A DNA stretch of 64,000 bases from Mantis religiosa (taxonomy: Eukaryota > Arthropoda > Insecta > Mantodea > Mantidae): the NCBI GenBank assembly GCA_030765055.1, contig CM060953.1:179034709-179098708 (forward strand), written 5' to 3'. The notes under the pieces were generated by a model, which saw nothing but the letters and a program-made list of their open reading frames with translations, did not search any database and had not been told where the DNA came from. Position numbers and translations under genes: made by a program. Shown here piece by piece: positions 42,577 through 54,190 of this stretch (within the stretch, counting starts at the first letter, position 1; each line of letters starts with the position of its first letter).

Positions 42577-43728
42577 GGGGGGACGTGCAGAAAATGCTCA
42601 AAAAATCTATTTTTTTTTATTGTTTTGTAAAATAGTATATAATGTTAGCTATCAAACACCAAAATATTATGACTGTACATGGTCTGTATGTACCTTTAAA
42701 AAATTAAATGCCCTAGTGTTGCATAGTAGCAACACATAGTCTTCCATCAGCAGTCTGCCCACCTACCAATTCTTAGCACACCCAGACTTGCTAAACAAAT
42801 GTCTCTATGGAGAGACACAAAACCCAAATGAAAGCCTCAACAGCTTGATACGGAAAAGATGTCCCAAAACATCATTTGTGTCTTCCATAGTGGTGAAAAT
42901 TGCTACATTTGATGCTGCAATAGTGTTTAGTGATGGGGATGTTGGCAGAAAGAAAGTTATGCATCAGTTAGGGTATCAACCTGGTGTGTTTATGTAAACA
43001 ATTTTACAGAGTATCGACAACATTCCCATCGCTGGTGCAGAAAGAGCTATGAAATTAATGCAGAAAGAAGCAAGACAGAAGAGGAATTTAGAAAGAAAGG
43101 CTGAAGAAGACCAGAATGAGGATACAGACTATAGATATGGGAAGTTCTGACTTAAAATAAAAAGGCAAACTGAATAATACTTATTGTATTTTTAATTGCC
43201 TTTCCCCGTAACTTGCATTTTCTACAACTTCAACCCATTTTTCTCTCAAACTACTTCATCTAAAGTGATGCAATTTAGCACACAGCTTTCTTATGCCACA
43301 ATGAACATTTTGTTGGTTCTAGAATTTAAGATTAAGCTCCATGATGGAATATGAGGATACAAAATATATGAAATTATTTTAAGTTTTAAAGGATGCATAT
43401 GATTAACATTTTTTTAAATTCTATACAGCTTCAATAAGAAATCTAAATCCAACAAATTCATTTCTGGTGTGTTTTAAAACAACACACAAAATTTCAGAAA
43501 GATAGCATATGTGAATTTTGAAAAAAAAATGGGGTTAAGTTTGTAAATATCTCTGCATATAGAAAAAATATGTAGCATTAATTTCAAACAATGGAAAATT
43601 ATGAAAAAAATTGTACATATTAACTGTATTATCTTAAATGAGTATACTAAGTTTCACTTCTGTAACTTGAAAACTTTGCATGTTATGGCTATTTATGTAA
43701 GAACCTGAATATTTGCATACGCCCCCCC
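42577..43728 (+). mobile_element. TTAA-flanked (Kolobok-like) transposon, copy b, complete ends
   Basis: Bounded by TTAA at 42573-42576 and 43729-43732. The ends are inverted: GGGGGGACGT on the left, GGGGGGGCGT reading inward from the right. Length 1152 bp, carrying only the C-terminal transposase segment, so a non-autonomous deletion derivative. A TTAA duplication is shared by piggyBac and Kolobok; piggyBac ends begin CCC and its protein differs, so Kolobok-like is favoured. Confidence 0.75.
42735..43150 (+). pseudogene. C-terminal part of a Kolobok/Mutator-like transposase, copy b
   Basis: PTYQFLAHPDLLNKCLYGET, QNPNESLNSLIRKRCPKTSF, VSSIVVKIATFDAAIVFSDG and HQLGYQPGVFM, then a stop where copy a reads FMETILQ, followed by IAGAERAMKLMQKEAR and EDQNEDTDYRYGKF with stop at about 43150. 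One stop here (TAA after VFM) and one in copy a (after DLLK) are private to each copy. Confidence 0.62.
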
Positions 43729-44561
43729 TTAAAAGTTTACAAGAAGAAATCACTACATATTTTACAAGGTTTTGTGACCCCTCTTCCCAGTGCACTGGAT
43801 TACTGGAAAAAAGTTCAAAACTATCAAAACTAAAAGAATTAGCCGCTGAATATTTGTGTATCCACCTGCAACAGTCTACTCTGAAAGACTATTTAGTACA
43901 AAGGAATCATATGAGACAGAAAAAGAAATAGACTTGACCCCTAAAGAGTGAAAATGCTAGTATTATTTAACAAAAACGTATAAAAGTGGGCTGTTCTAAA
44001 AACGCAGTTTGTCTAACTTAAATGGCTAATGTAGTGTTTAAAAATACGTATAATGGTTTTAAATTTTGTCTCCATATATATATGTGCATTTAATTAATTT
44101 CAATGACATTATGCAGCTATCTTTTATTTTATATTGAAACTAGAAGAGCGTTGAGGCGTATAGACAATCAGGTGACCAGCGCCGTGATCGTCTCTTATCA
44201 GGTCTTATCTGGTCAATTAGGAAAGAGTGAAACATTATTAAGTTGATGTACAATACGTTACGAAACACAAATAGAGCGATTGGAAGCTGCGTGTGTGTAT
44301 ATGTTTTCTCTCGCCTGCCGATGTATGACACGTTGCTGTCTAGAAGACATGATTATATCTGAACGGAGTATACATGCACTGAACTCACCGTGTATGTGCG
44401 ATAAACTGAGGTAAACTTCGCTGTATTGCGAGTTTTTTCCGATACGCCTTCTCGCTTTGTCATAGTTATAGTAGAAATGACGGTATCAAGTGTTGAAGTA
44501 TCGTAGAAAACATCGTGCATTACTATCGAGTATCGAAAAATCTGTAATCGACCCATCCCTA

Positions 44562-45084
44562 GTTAAGCCAGTCAGAACTGAGAGGCATGGGAAACTATTT
44601 TTACGGAATGTAAGAAATAAATGGATATGGTCCGAGGATGAGAGCTTTGTAGGTTTATTTTGTAATCACTCTGACGAGGACCAACTCACAAACAGGTCTG
44701 CAACATTAGCCTAACACTTACATAAGTAGACTTAATTTATTAATTATCAATCTTTCGTAGAACATGGTAGAGGAGGACAAGGCGTGGTTTCCGTGTCCTT
44801 TAGGCCACGTTACATGTCCCAAACTGCAGTGTTACCAAGACAAACAGCGGTGAATACATAACTCTGGGCAACTCCGCCCCGCGCACGGATCAATATCAAC
44901 AGCCACTGGTTCCCATCCTGTCTAATCACGTGACTCAATGTCTAATCTCACAGTGGAGTCTGTACCAGTCACGAAAACAAAAAGCAACGTGTTTCCGCTT
45001 CTTGGGCATTTCTCTCCCTCCTCGAACCTCAAGGGAGCCCATCTAAATTAACGCGAGTTCGAGCAGGGTTTCCCGTGTTCTGGC
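44562..45084. other. Unassigned, relatively GC-rich stretch upstream of a possible exon
   Basis: From about 44750 the base composition rises (CTCCGCCCCGCGCACGG near 44872) and a CACGTGAC E-box-like site lies at 44927. Could be a promoter-proximal region, but nothing proves it. Confidence 0.3.
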
Positions 45085-45089
45085 CAACA

Positions 45090-45211
45090 TGATGCACCTG
45101 CGGCTACCGCGAAGTGAAGCGATTATCTGTGTGCAGCTGTGGGCTTTCGTCTGTACCTCATTAAATCTTGTTTGGAATTACAACAAAGCTATTAAGCATG
45201 TTATGCATCTA
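45090..45211 (+). CDS. Possible first exon with signal peptide (host gene candidate)
   Basis: After GGCCAACATG, a good insect start context, the frame reads MMHLRLPRSEAIICVQLWAF and VCTSLNLVWNYNKAIKHVMH: a short basic start, a hydrophobic core (AIICVQLWAFVCTSL) and then LVWNYNKAIK. This looks like a signal peptide followed by a mature N-terminus, reminiscent of the start of insect secreted proteins of the DM4/DM12 type, though that is a weak resemblance from memory. The frame continues only into the PIF element inserted at 45212, and no good splice donor is obvious, so the gene, if real, may be disrupted. Chance is a fair alternative. Confidence 0.25.
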
Positions 45212-45459
45212 TGCCGGATTTCACCAACAGATGTTAAAATCGAAATTAAATGTAACGTAACAATTTTCACAGCGTTAACAAAACTGTTAAAATTCTTGCA
45301 TTTCACGAAATTGTTTTCTGAAAATGTTAACAAACACATGTTAACGTTAAAACACTTTCTGAATATTACAGATATAGAAGGCTGTGGATGAATCATATTT
45401 TTTCTGAACGTACTGCGAAGCGCTTTTATTTTTATTTTCGTTTACGCACAGTTGATAAA

Positions 45460-45615
45460 ATGGCGGGTGAACAAAATCTAAAAGAGAAGCTGGGGGTCAA
45501 ATTTCCCACAATTCAAGAAAGAATAGTCGATTTTAAATATAAGGATGTTGTGGAAAATAAGAGGACGGATGTGGTAAATGTGAAAGTGAAAGACGTGGTG
45601 AACATTTGGAAATGA
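45460..45615 (+). pseudogene. Myb/SANT (zeste-like) remnant of PIF copy 2
   Basis: MAGEQNLKEKLGVKFPTIQE, then VENKRTDVVNVKVKDVVNIW and a stop. Alignment with copy 1 (MADEQNHK; ENKRMDAVNVKQKDVA) shows the common origin. The core helix region differs between the copies, showing independent decay. No transposase frame in the element. Confidence 0.6.
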
Positions 45616-45972
45616 GTTTAATTCGAATGCAAATGTCACAACCAGAATTGCGACGAAATGTCGTCAATATTACGTAAATTTAAAACGAGGTGCGAAGAAC
45701 ATAAGCAACAAGTGACTTGAACGTTTCAAGACGGGAGGTAGACAGTGTATTATCCACATAATTCAGTGAATTATAAAATCACAAAGTTATTAATACTTGA
45801 AGCAAAGGTGAGGTCGGCATATACCTTTCGATGCATATTCTAACCTCCCTTGCACTTCCACAGTAACCTTAACAACTTGTTTTGACAGTCTATACCGCCG
45901 TAGAAAATATTTTTCTGATAGCTCCTCCAATCATTTCTCCTCATAGGTCGTTGTCTATTGCGAATGCCATTA

Positions 45973-46591
45973 AAAAAGAACCGTGGCACAACAGTCCATA
46001 TCGGATCAGGGCCTGTAAACCAGACTGCTGGCCTCACGCCCACATACGCAAGGTAGAGATGGGTGATCATCCAACCGATATGGGGAGGAGATGTGGTCAG
46101 CATCTCGGCACACCCAGTCGGATAGTTCTTGACCAGGGACACTTCCAGTATACCACAGGATAGAAAGTCTCCAGGACCTGAGACGCAGGGGAATTGGAGA
46201 AGGTTCCTGCACCCTCCCTCGGTAATTTATGACACCTCCATGTCAGTACAATTACAGACCATCCAAAAACATTCTGACGGCTTCTACTTTTGTGAATGAA
46301 CCTTCTTGGTTTTATTATACAGAGTGAATAGGCAGCACATTTTTAACGCCTCTGCTCCTTGTGTAGCATGCATTCTCTGTCCTACACATTCGCTGTCCTT
46401 GTCCCACTGTGTAAGGGTGGCACATTCCTTTCAGAGACTTACTTTGCGTTGATGGACAGTACCTTACGTAAGCTCCTCAATTTCCTCACGATGTTGAGTG
46501 GGGACCGGTCCTATAACAGGGACTTAGAATCCGCACCCGTAGGGTGACAGGGATTCACTGCGGGATCCGCCTTAGCCTACTGCGCAGGACA
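45973..46591. mobile_element. 619-bp insertion of unknown family inside PIF copy 2
   Basis: Absent from copy 1, where CCATTTAGACGGTCTTAAATATAG is continuous. It is flanked by CGAATGCCATTA (45961-45972) and CGAATATTATTTA (46592-46604), a plausible diverged target duplication. Reading plus it begins AAAAAAGAACCG. The GC content is higher than that of the host element. Minus-strand frames at 45840-46142 and 46006-46212 have no domain I recognise. Orientation and class are unknown. Confidence 0.6.
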
Positions 46592-46838
46592 CGAATATTA
46601 TTTACACGGTCTAAATATAGCAAATCGACATCAAAAGCTGCGTTCACGCCCTCCATCTTGACAATTCCACAATTGTTAACAATTTAACAACACAAATATG
46701 GCTTGTTAGTTTAACAAGAGGTTTAAGACGAGTGTTAGGCTTAAACTTGTTGGTGTAATGCAATTTTTGTTATAACCATTGCTAAATAGACTAACAGACT
46801 TGTTAAGTCTTAACAACTGTTGGTGTAATCGGGCACTA

Positions 46839-47940
46839 ATGTTACTAAAGCATATTTACATTCATGTTCAACGATATGAACTTTCACTGCACTTTATTAC
46901 ATATTTATTCTGAAGAAAAAAAAATCATAAGATTTTTAAGTACCGTGTCGCCTTGAAGTTTTATTACCAACAGCAACTTACCATATGGTAAAAGTAAACT
47001 ACTGAAAATTCAATATGTATCGGTAATGGTCATTGTAACAATTGGTTGAAAAATTACAAATTTTAAAGATATCTACATTTTTTTAAATAAGAAAGTTACA
47101 CCTTCATAATAGATTAGATTTGGAAGCTCTCCGTATTGGTGTAAGTTTTATATGCGGAAACGTTCGTAAAAGCGATAGTAACATTAGTGAAAAATCAGCA
47201 ATATTTTAACATATTATTAAACTTTTAATGTATTTGTTTTAAATTTAACTCAGCCTCACTTAACAAACAGACGCGTTATCTCCTCTGCCAAAACGTACCA
47301 AATAACGATTTAACATATACTAAAAACTTCACATTTTTTATTTCCAGTCTAACGCAACATTAACGAGCGGCACTTTCCTTTAATCATTGTAGCATTTATC
47401 AGTACTTCGATCTTGCAATTTACAGGCGTACCATGTAACAATACATTTCTTGGAGTGTACAAAGTTGGGGCCGATTCCTTATAATATTTCGATAAAAAGA
47501 CCAATTAGAGAAGTCTTTTAGGTTGGAGCGACTTCAAAGCATTTTCTGACAAATTTTAATGATGTCGATACACAAATTATCTTAAAAGTTTACACAAGAA
47601 CTCACTCCTATTTATTCAAAAGCTATCTCTTCTTTCTTGTCCACAGCTACAAAATTAGTAGTCATATATTTTAAGGGGTTTAAAGAAAAATGACGTTAGA
47701 AGCATACATACATAAATGTCTGCGTACATAGGTATGTATATACGAACCTCCAATGCGCATAAACGTGGCGATGACTCTGGTTTCCATACCAACCCTTCAA
47801 TGAATCGGTCACCGTTTTGGTTTGAGCTCCAGTGACTCTTAAGTAAAGTCTGTTTAGTTAACTCGTGTGCACGTAGACCGACTCCTTTGACGAATCCTTA
47901 TAATCGTTTTACAACACAGGCCCTCCTTCTCCCAGACCGT
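46839..47940. other. No gene recognised
   Basis: AT-rich 1.1-kb spacer with nothing identified. Confidence 0.5.
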
Positions 47941-48172
47941 GGCCGCGCCGTGGCTCAGTGGTTAGACCGCTTGGCTCTCACCAAGGCGGCCCGGGTTCGA
48001 TCCCAGGCAACCACAAAGTGAGATTTGTGATGGACAACACGGCGCTGGGGCGGGTTTTCTCCGGGACCTCCGGTTTCCCCCGCCATCTCATTCCACCGGT
48101 GCTCCATCTTCATCTCACGTATCATCAGTGTCACCGTATGTAGTAAAAGCTGGCGTTAAACACTACACACAT
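47941..48172 (+). repeat. SINE family B, full length with internal deletion near the tail
   Basis: Same head and body as 38955-39206, but the GCCTGCGGT step before GTATGTAGTAAAAGC is deleted. Confidence 0.93.
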
Positions 48173-48189
48173 TTCCCAGACCGTTCTGC

Positions 48190-48476
48190 AAGGTTGCTAC
48201 AATTCTACTGGATTCCATAATAACTCTTATCTTATTAAAAGTGCGGTATTTGAAACCCAGCTCCTTTAGAAGACCGCGCAAAGTGCAGTGCCCATAAGGA
48301 AAATCACAAATTTCTTGCAAATGTGCAACCAATTCATCTAAGGTGGGTGCTTTCCCTTTTGCATGGAATCTATAAATTTCTCGGCGAATTAAATCGTATG
48401 TGAGATTATCTACTTTAGAGAAACGTTTCCTTTTGTTTTCACACTTGATCGGCGTCTTTGGTATTCCTTTCGTCAC
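48190..48476 (-). pseudogene. DDE_3-type transposase, helix-turn-helix part
   Basis: The minus frame reads DLIRREIYRFHAKGKAPTLD, ELVAHLQEICDFPYGHCTLR, LLKELGFKYRTFNKIRVIM and ESSRIV. This is the DNA-binding region (IRR.....Y...K.PT...L...L.....F.YGR.TLR..L...GF...K...R..L.E...IV) preceding the LDETW catalytic motif of an insect repetitive DDE_3 family. The catalytic part is absent here; a piece including DETW is found at 10640-10985. Immediately left is SINE B. Confidence 0.6.
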
Positions 48477-49130
48477 AATATTTCTTACTGTATTTCTGTT
48501 AATACCTAGAATTTAACATCAGGTTCATTGCATGACCCAAGATTATTTGTCAGCAAATATTTATACGTGTTCTAAACAAGCCCTTGAATTTGCTTAGAAG
48601 TTGTTCCCGTTATAATTTTGATTTTTGAGGCTTCTCCATTAATATAACTCGGCCCAGTTAATCACACTATTGTCATCACTTTATTTTCACTTGACTGAAA
48701 TTAATCTACTGCATTTATCACTGCAGTTCCCTCCCACGGTGTCCACATCGGCAACTGAGACTCCATGTGGAGTAAACATGCGACTGTCACTTCCAGAAAA
48801 TCAGGGTTGCTATTGGTTCTCAACGACAGTGTTCCATTTCTGAAGTGTGGAGATAGATTTATGACGGTCATTAGTGGGCGGGAGAGACAGATTCCTTTGA
48901 CTTCGAACTGCACACCTGTTGGCTAGACAGTCTTTACTATTACTAGATCTATGAAAAAGATAATTTCAGTCTCAGAAGTTAAGGAAAAACTAGGGAGTAG
49001 TACAAACGTCAAATTAAGTAATAGAGGCAGGTAAAATGCCTGGTCCAGCGATTCGGTATTTCCCTGTCTATATAAACCACTGCAGTATATCGACACGACT
49101 CCACAAGCTCAATATACTTTACGGTTAACT
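48477..49130. other. No gene recognised
   Basis: Spacer without identified content. Confidence 0.5.
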
Positions 49131-49137
49131 CATGTAA

Positions 49138-49294
49138 TATACGGGGAGATATACGAGTCAAATGGAGAATTTAATGTCATGACGGCAAGTTGGCTATGGT
49201 AGCTCAATGGGTAAGAGCAACTGGACGAAAACCAGGAGATCCATGGTTCAAATCCCACCCATGGCATTGAATTTTTCATGTTGACTCTATCTAT
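49138..49294 (+). repeat. Single monomer of the composite tRNA-like retroposon family
   Basis: Contains GAGTCAAATGGAGAATTTAATGTCATGACGGCA-type leader, TAGCTCAATGGGTAAGAGCAAC, B-box GGTTCAAATCCCACCC, and ends CATTGAATTTTTCATGTTGA..CTCTATCTAT. CATGTAA occurs on both sides (49131-49137 and 49295-49301), a possible short target duplication. This shows the unit can also exist alone. Confidence 0.7.
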
Positions 49295-49311
49295 CATGTA
49301 ACTTTATTTTC

Positions 49312-49511
49312 TGTAGTGTTTAATTCCCGCTTTTACTACATGCGACACCGCAGGATTAGATGAAGATGGAGCATCGGTGGAATGCATTGGCGGGGGTAAC
49401 CGGGGCACTTGGATGAAACCCGCACCTACGGCACTTTGTCCAACACAAATGTCACATGCGGTCACCCGGGCCCCTTTGCAGAGAGTCTAACCACTCGGTC
49501 ACAATGCGGCC
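49312..49511 (-). repeat. SINE family B copy
   Basis: Minus-strand copy including a diverged head (GGCCGCATTGTGACCGAGTGG). Confidence 0.85.
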
Positions 49512-49534
49512 ACATGTAACTTAATAGTAATAGT

Positions 49535-50885
49535 AATTTATTTCCTTTTACATGAACAAATGGAAATAGAAAATCAAGATTACAATTATAAAATCCATAC
49601 TGAAATATGCCATATATTCCTAAATCCTGAAAATCCTATCATGTTATCATGTTGCCCACCATTGAATAGTAATTCGGTCCCCATTCACCTAACCCTAGGT
49701 TTTTGTGTATTGGAGGCCCTCTGCTCCTTTTTACACTTTCTGCCATTTCACCTATCCCACTCTACATTTTTCTCTTAATTGTTCTTAACCATCTCTCTTT
49801 AACTTTCCCTGAATAATTTCCTATATTTCTCCTGTTCTTTTCCCCCTTTACTGGCAACAATTTTCTAATTACTAATTCATCCCCCAAAGTGTCCCATTTA
49901 CGTAGCCAAGCCTGCTCTCTCCATATATTTGTTTGACTACAATTTAATATACAATGGAAATCTGTATTCTCTTCTCCACACAATGGACATTTATCTATCT
50001 CCCTCTCTTGACCTATACCTTTCAAGTTTCTCACTCCTGTTCTCGCCCAAGCAAAACCTTCTCGCCCTAACTTACTACATATATCTATATATCCTTCCCT
50101 CCCTCAGGTTGTTTTTATTTCTCTATATAATCTCAGTGAGTTTTTGTCACTTGTATTGGCGAAAATGCCTTGTCTGTCAATATCTTCTAATCTTAGCTTA
50201 ACTTCTTTCCAGAAGCCTCTATACCCATACTCTGCATTTATCCAAGAATGACCCATACCTATCTGCTTCAACAAGTCATACATTTTATGTGCCCAAGACC
50301 CAACCCAGTTACTTCTCTTCTGAATATGAAAACATTCTTTAATTATATTGCCATCTTCCAAGTTAGTGATTCTGTATAAATATTTCATTGCCCTTGAAAG
50401 ATTTTAATTTTAGTAGAATTCCTGCCTAGTTCTAATTGTGCTGCCCCATTAGGTGATGCTATTGGTAATCCCAATATGTATTTACAAAAGGATCTATGCA
50501 CTCTATCAGTCTCTCTCCAAGCCTCATCTACTCCCCAAACCTCTGATGCATGTAACATTCTATTTTCTACTACTGCCGTATAAATCCTCTCCAATCATTT
50601 GACATTTATATCTGGCAGTTTACTGTAGCAGGATCTTATCTCTCTCATGGCCATTTTACCTTTTGCCACAGACATCTTTTTTTGTTCTTTCCAGCTGCCA
50701 TCTGAACTCAACCTTGTACCCAAATAGTCAAATCTCCTTACTACCTCTATTTCTCTTCTATTAATCTCCCATTTCTCATCCTTACGCAATCTGTATCCTT
50801 TTTTGAAGACCATAATCTTTGTTTTGTTTTCATTCACTTTCAAATCCCATTTATTGCAATAAGAATGTAACTTAATAAATAGCAG
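49535..50885 (-). mobile_element. CR1/L2-like LINE, 5'-truncated
   Basis: The minus strand encodes about 380 residues after the RT catalytic box through to the C-terminal zinc knuckle, followed by about 225 bp of 3' sequence. A second fragment of the family is at 38190-38855. Clade assignment (CR1/L2-like) is from overall motif order and is moderate. Confidence 0.7.
49762..50880 (-). pseudogene. LINE ORF2 C-terminal half, broken
   Basis: In order: KWDLKVNENKTKIMVFKKG, the segment following the RT active site; VVRRFDYLGTRLSSDGSW; a stop near 50595; MLHASEVWGVDEAWRETDRV and FCKYILGLPIASPNGAAQLE; a frame change near 50390; EVKLRLEDIDRQGIFAN; a stop near 50104; then GREGFAWARTG and KCPLCGEENTDFHCILNC, ending at 49762. 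The first half of RT and the endonuclease are missing. Confidence 0.8.
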
Positions 50886-51400
50886 AAGGGAAAATATGGA
50901 TTTTTATGAATAACAAGCTCAAAACATTTGACATTCCGAGAGACACAATATGAAATAATTTCGTGTATATTGTGATCATGTGTAGCTAAACTCAAGTTTT
51001 TCTAACTTTAAAGTCACCATAGCTTTTCTCTACATTACATCCTTGACACAACTGCACGAAAAGGATGCCCAACAGCGTAATGTCAGATCATTTAGAAGAT
51101 CAGACAATCGGTCTACCTCTTCCAATCCAATGTACAAAGCATTTTTGACTTCCAGACTCCAAACGTATTTAAATGATTCTGCCTTCTAGAACAGTCAAGT
51201 AGCCTATCCAGATACTTTTTGAATTGACAATCTGTGTGAACCAAGAACGTGGACCAAACTTTACATGCAGATTTACCATATATCACTCGACAATAATCCA
51301 AAACACATTAATTTATCTTGCTCTAATTTAAAAAATAGTTGTTGCGTTTATTAAAAAACAAGAATTTACCTATGTCATATTTTAAGAAGTTTTGTCTCTC
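50886..51400. other. No gene recognised
   Basis: Spacer; possibly unrecognised 3' sequence of the next LINE fragment. Confidence 0.45.
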
Positions 51401-51785
51401 TGTTGGTGGTCTATGATCTAATGGATAAGCATAGTATTCAGGGATAATACAAGAGACTATCCCTCGCTCAGGTTTTCCTTACATACATATTCCCATTGTG
51501 TGCGGATGCTGCCTGAAAACACAATGACCCGATGAATCTCGGAAGATCTCAGTTCCTGACAATAAAAGCTTATCCGTCATTTGTTTACTGTACTTTTTAC
51601 CTTCCGCTCTGATCCCGTGGTTTTGTGTAATCCACTCACACAGATCTCTCTTCAAGGAGCTTAAGGGAACTCCCATAACTCGTTGAGGTCCAGAAGGACT
51701 TGCCACAAATCCTTTCCGTGCAAGGTAATCTGCTTTTCCATTACCTTCAATTCCTTTATGGCCTGGCACCTAGTTTAATTAGCTG
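51400..51785 (-). pseudogene. LINE or retroelement RNase H tail fragment
   Basis: MPGHKGIEGNGKADYLARKG at the start of the open frame 51479-51769 is the last RNase H motif (HxG..GNE.AD with the catalytic Asp). It continues PLSSLKRDLCEWITQNHG and DKLLLSGTEIFRD. The rest of the element is absent upstream, where a MITE begins at 51828. Confidence 0.65.
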
Positions 51786-51827
51786 TCGCAGCAATTCCCA
51801 AACCCATTTGGATTTGATTTACACATA

Positions 51828-52124
51828 CAGGGCGTCCCGCTTAAAACATCAATAAAATAAACTGCTATAACTGGAAATGTATAAGTTAAAGAGAAATAAA
51901 TGTAGTAAGATTTGATAGTGCAGTTGGCTATTTGCGTAACAGTCTAATAATGCAGTTGTGACACTGAAATTGACGGCAAACTGCCAGTTCTGTAAAACTA
52001 GCAATGCGGACTGTTCAGTGGAAAGTCTCGTGTGCTTTAACAGAAAATTTTAAGTTTCATTTATACAAAATGCCCTATTGAATTACAGTCATTTATTTCA
52101 TTGCGTTTTAAGTGGCATACCCTG
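51828..52124. mobile_element. Mariner-type MITE, TA-flanked
   Basis: Ends CAGGGCGTCCCGCTTAAAAC and CAGGGTATGCCACTTAAAAC (reading inward), flanked by TA at 51826-51827 and 52125-52126. The 297-bp interior has no coding sequence. Confidence 0.88.
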
Positions 52125-52126
52125 TA

Positions 52127-52725
52127 TAAAACACTAAAAAGTGTTCCCCATTTTTGTAAGTATTACCTCTAAAAATAACGCATGAGCAACTGTAGATAGG
52201 ACATTCATAAAAAATTAAGTTTAATTCCATTATAGTTCCATATACAATTAAACTGTCATTAAAGTGGTATTATTCCCGGAATTGTACAGAACTTCGTTTA
52301 TTAGTTTTTGATTGATCTCCTTAATGTCAATATCCAAATGATTAAAAAATAGTTTTCACTAGTTCTCCCTTTGTATATACTTTTTCCTTTCATTTAAAAT
52401 CAAACAATTTTGAATATCCTTTCATATATTTTATGCCAAATTCTCGTGATAAGAGTAGATGACTTATTTTAGCTACTTGTCTAAAAATGTAAGCCTACTG
52501 TGAAAACAATAAAACAAACCATATAAACAGAAGAATCATGCATTTTCTTCCAGACAACTGAACAATCTGATATGCTTAATCCACTCAGTACATTTGCTCT
52601 TGTACTGAAATCCTTATTTTAAATTTATTTATATCATGTTTGAGAATAGATTTTGCTGTAGGTGCAATACGGATGAAGCTGAAGTAATGGAAGTTTAATC
52701 AGTAAATTTTAAACATACTTTCACC
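52127..52725. other. No gene recognised
   Basis: AT-rich spacer. Confidence 0.5.
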
Positions 52726-52729
52726 ATAT

Positions 52730-53279
<550 letters not shown>

Positions 53280-53438
53280 GTATTACGAATAACAAGAGAA
53301 TTACTCGAAATTTCAAAGCATTAGAAACGAATATCCCAAAATAAAGGTATACAACCATTGAATTCCTTCAGATCTAAGTTTTCGTTAGCCTTTTATGATT
53401 TCCTGGTTTACAGAAAAATGTAATGAGATTACTGGTTT

Positions 53439-54112
53439 GGAAAGGTAGAGTCAGACTGAAACATTCAATGCCATAGCCGGGATTTGAACCACAGATCTTC
53501 TGGTCTCCGTCCAGCCACTCTAAACATTTGAGCTACTATGGCCAACATGCCGATATGACATTAAATTCTCCAACTGACTCGTATTTTGCCCAGTAAACCA
53601 CTTAGAAGTTCTCATAAACACATGACACAACTACCTTAATAGCGACTTACAACGTGTAAGTACTTTGAGGCCCGGGCTTTATAGTTAACCACTATTAGGT
53701 ACAATTAATGGATATTATTTGTTTTCCACACTGACCGTGTGTAGGCTAAAGTATGGAAAGGTATAGTCAGACTGAAAAATTCAATGTCATTTGAACCACG
53801 GATCTTCTGGTCTCCGTCCAGCCGCTCTCAACCATTGAGCTACTATGGCCAACATGCCGATATGACATTACTTCTCCAACTGACTCTTGTTTTTCCCGGT
53901 AAACCACTTATGAGTTCTCATAAATACACGAAACAGTTACCTTAATAGCGACTTACAACGTGTAAGCCATAGTAGCTCAATGATTAGAGCGGCTGGACGG
54001 AGACCAGAGGATCCGTGGTTCAAATCCCGGCTATGACATTGAATTTTTCAGTCTGACTATCTTTCCATACTTTAGCCTACGCACGGCCAGTGTGAAAGAA
54101 CAATTAATTTTC
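53439..54112 (-). mobile_element. Composite inverted tRNA-like retroposon, copy 2
   Basis: Same plan as 23452-24326: two minus-strand modules and one plus-strand module (about 53966-54060). It is flanked by GAGATTACTGGTTT (53425-53438) and GAGATTATTGATTG (54113-54126), 11 of 14 identical. The plus module joins at TACAACGTGTAAG at 53960, where the second module is cut short, so the central junction differs from copy 1. Confidence 0.72.
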
Positions 54113-54190
54113 GAGATTATTGATTGATTGCTGGCAGAAATGCTAACATAGATGTACTATTCATAACAATATGTCATTAACTGAAGCCTT

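Larger units (their letters stand above)
42490..43968 (+). pseudogene. hAT transposase C-terminal remnant, split by the TTAA element
   Basis: Left of the insertion the frame reads ARNVVPAQNIMQENNRVSNS (about 42503-42570); right of it, KSLQEEITTYFTRFCDPSSQ (43733 on), KLSKLKELAAEYLCI, then in the next frame PPATVYSERLFST and near 43950 VKMLVLFNKNV before a stop. LA.EYL..PAT...SERLFST and K...L.FLN.N are the hallmarks of the hAT C-terminal dimerisation region. The frameshift after LCI and loss of the segment after FST inactivate it. Confidence 0.78.
42128..44561 (+). mobile_element. hAT element, deleted, carrying a nested TTAA transposon
   Basis: The ends are TAGGGACGAGCCCTCGA on the left and TCGACCCATCCCTA on the right, hAT-like inverted termini, and a hAT C-terminal transposase segment lies inside. 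Without the nested element (42577-43728 plus one TTAA) it is about 1.28 kb. The flanking 8-mers (GTTTAAAG, 42120-42127; GTTAAGCC, 44562-44569) agree only in part, so the target duplication is not confirmed. Confidence 0.68.
45212..46835 (+). mobile_element. PIF/Harbinger-like transposon, copy 2, interrupted by a 619-bp insertion
   Basis: Ends TGCCGGATTTCACCAACAGA and, reading inward from the right, TGCCCGATTACACCAACAGT; flanked by CTA at 45209-45211 and 46836-46838. Colinear with 6617-7757 except for extra sequence at 45973-46591. The same Myb/SANT-like frame is present. CTA differs from the usual TAA/TTA target but the 3-bp length fits. Confidence 0.8.

Noticed and set aside
42573..43732. 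piggyBac element, because of TTAA duplication
   Set aside because: The ends begin with G rather than CCC and the encoded piece does not resemble piggyBac transposase.
48190..48476. Host transcription factor with helix-turn-helix
   Set aside because: The pattern matches the DNA-binding part of a repetitive DDE_3 transposase family, and it sits beside a SINE without exon structure.
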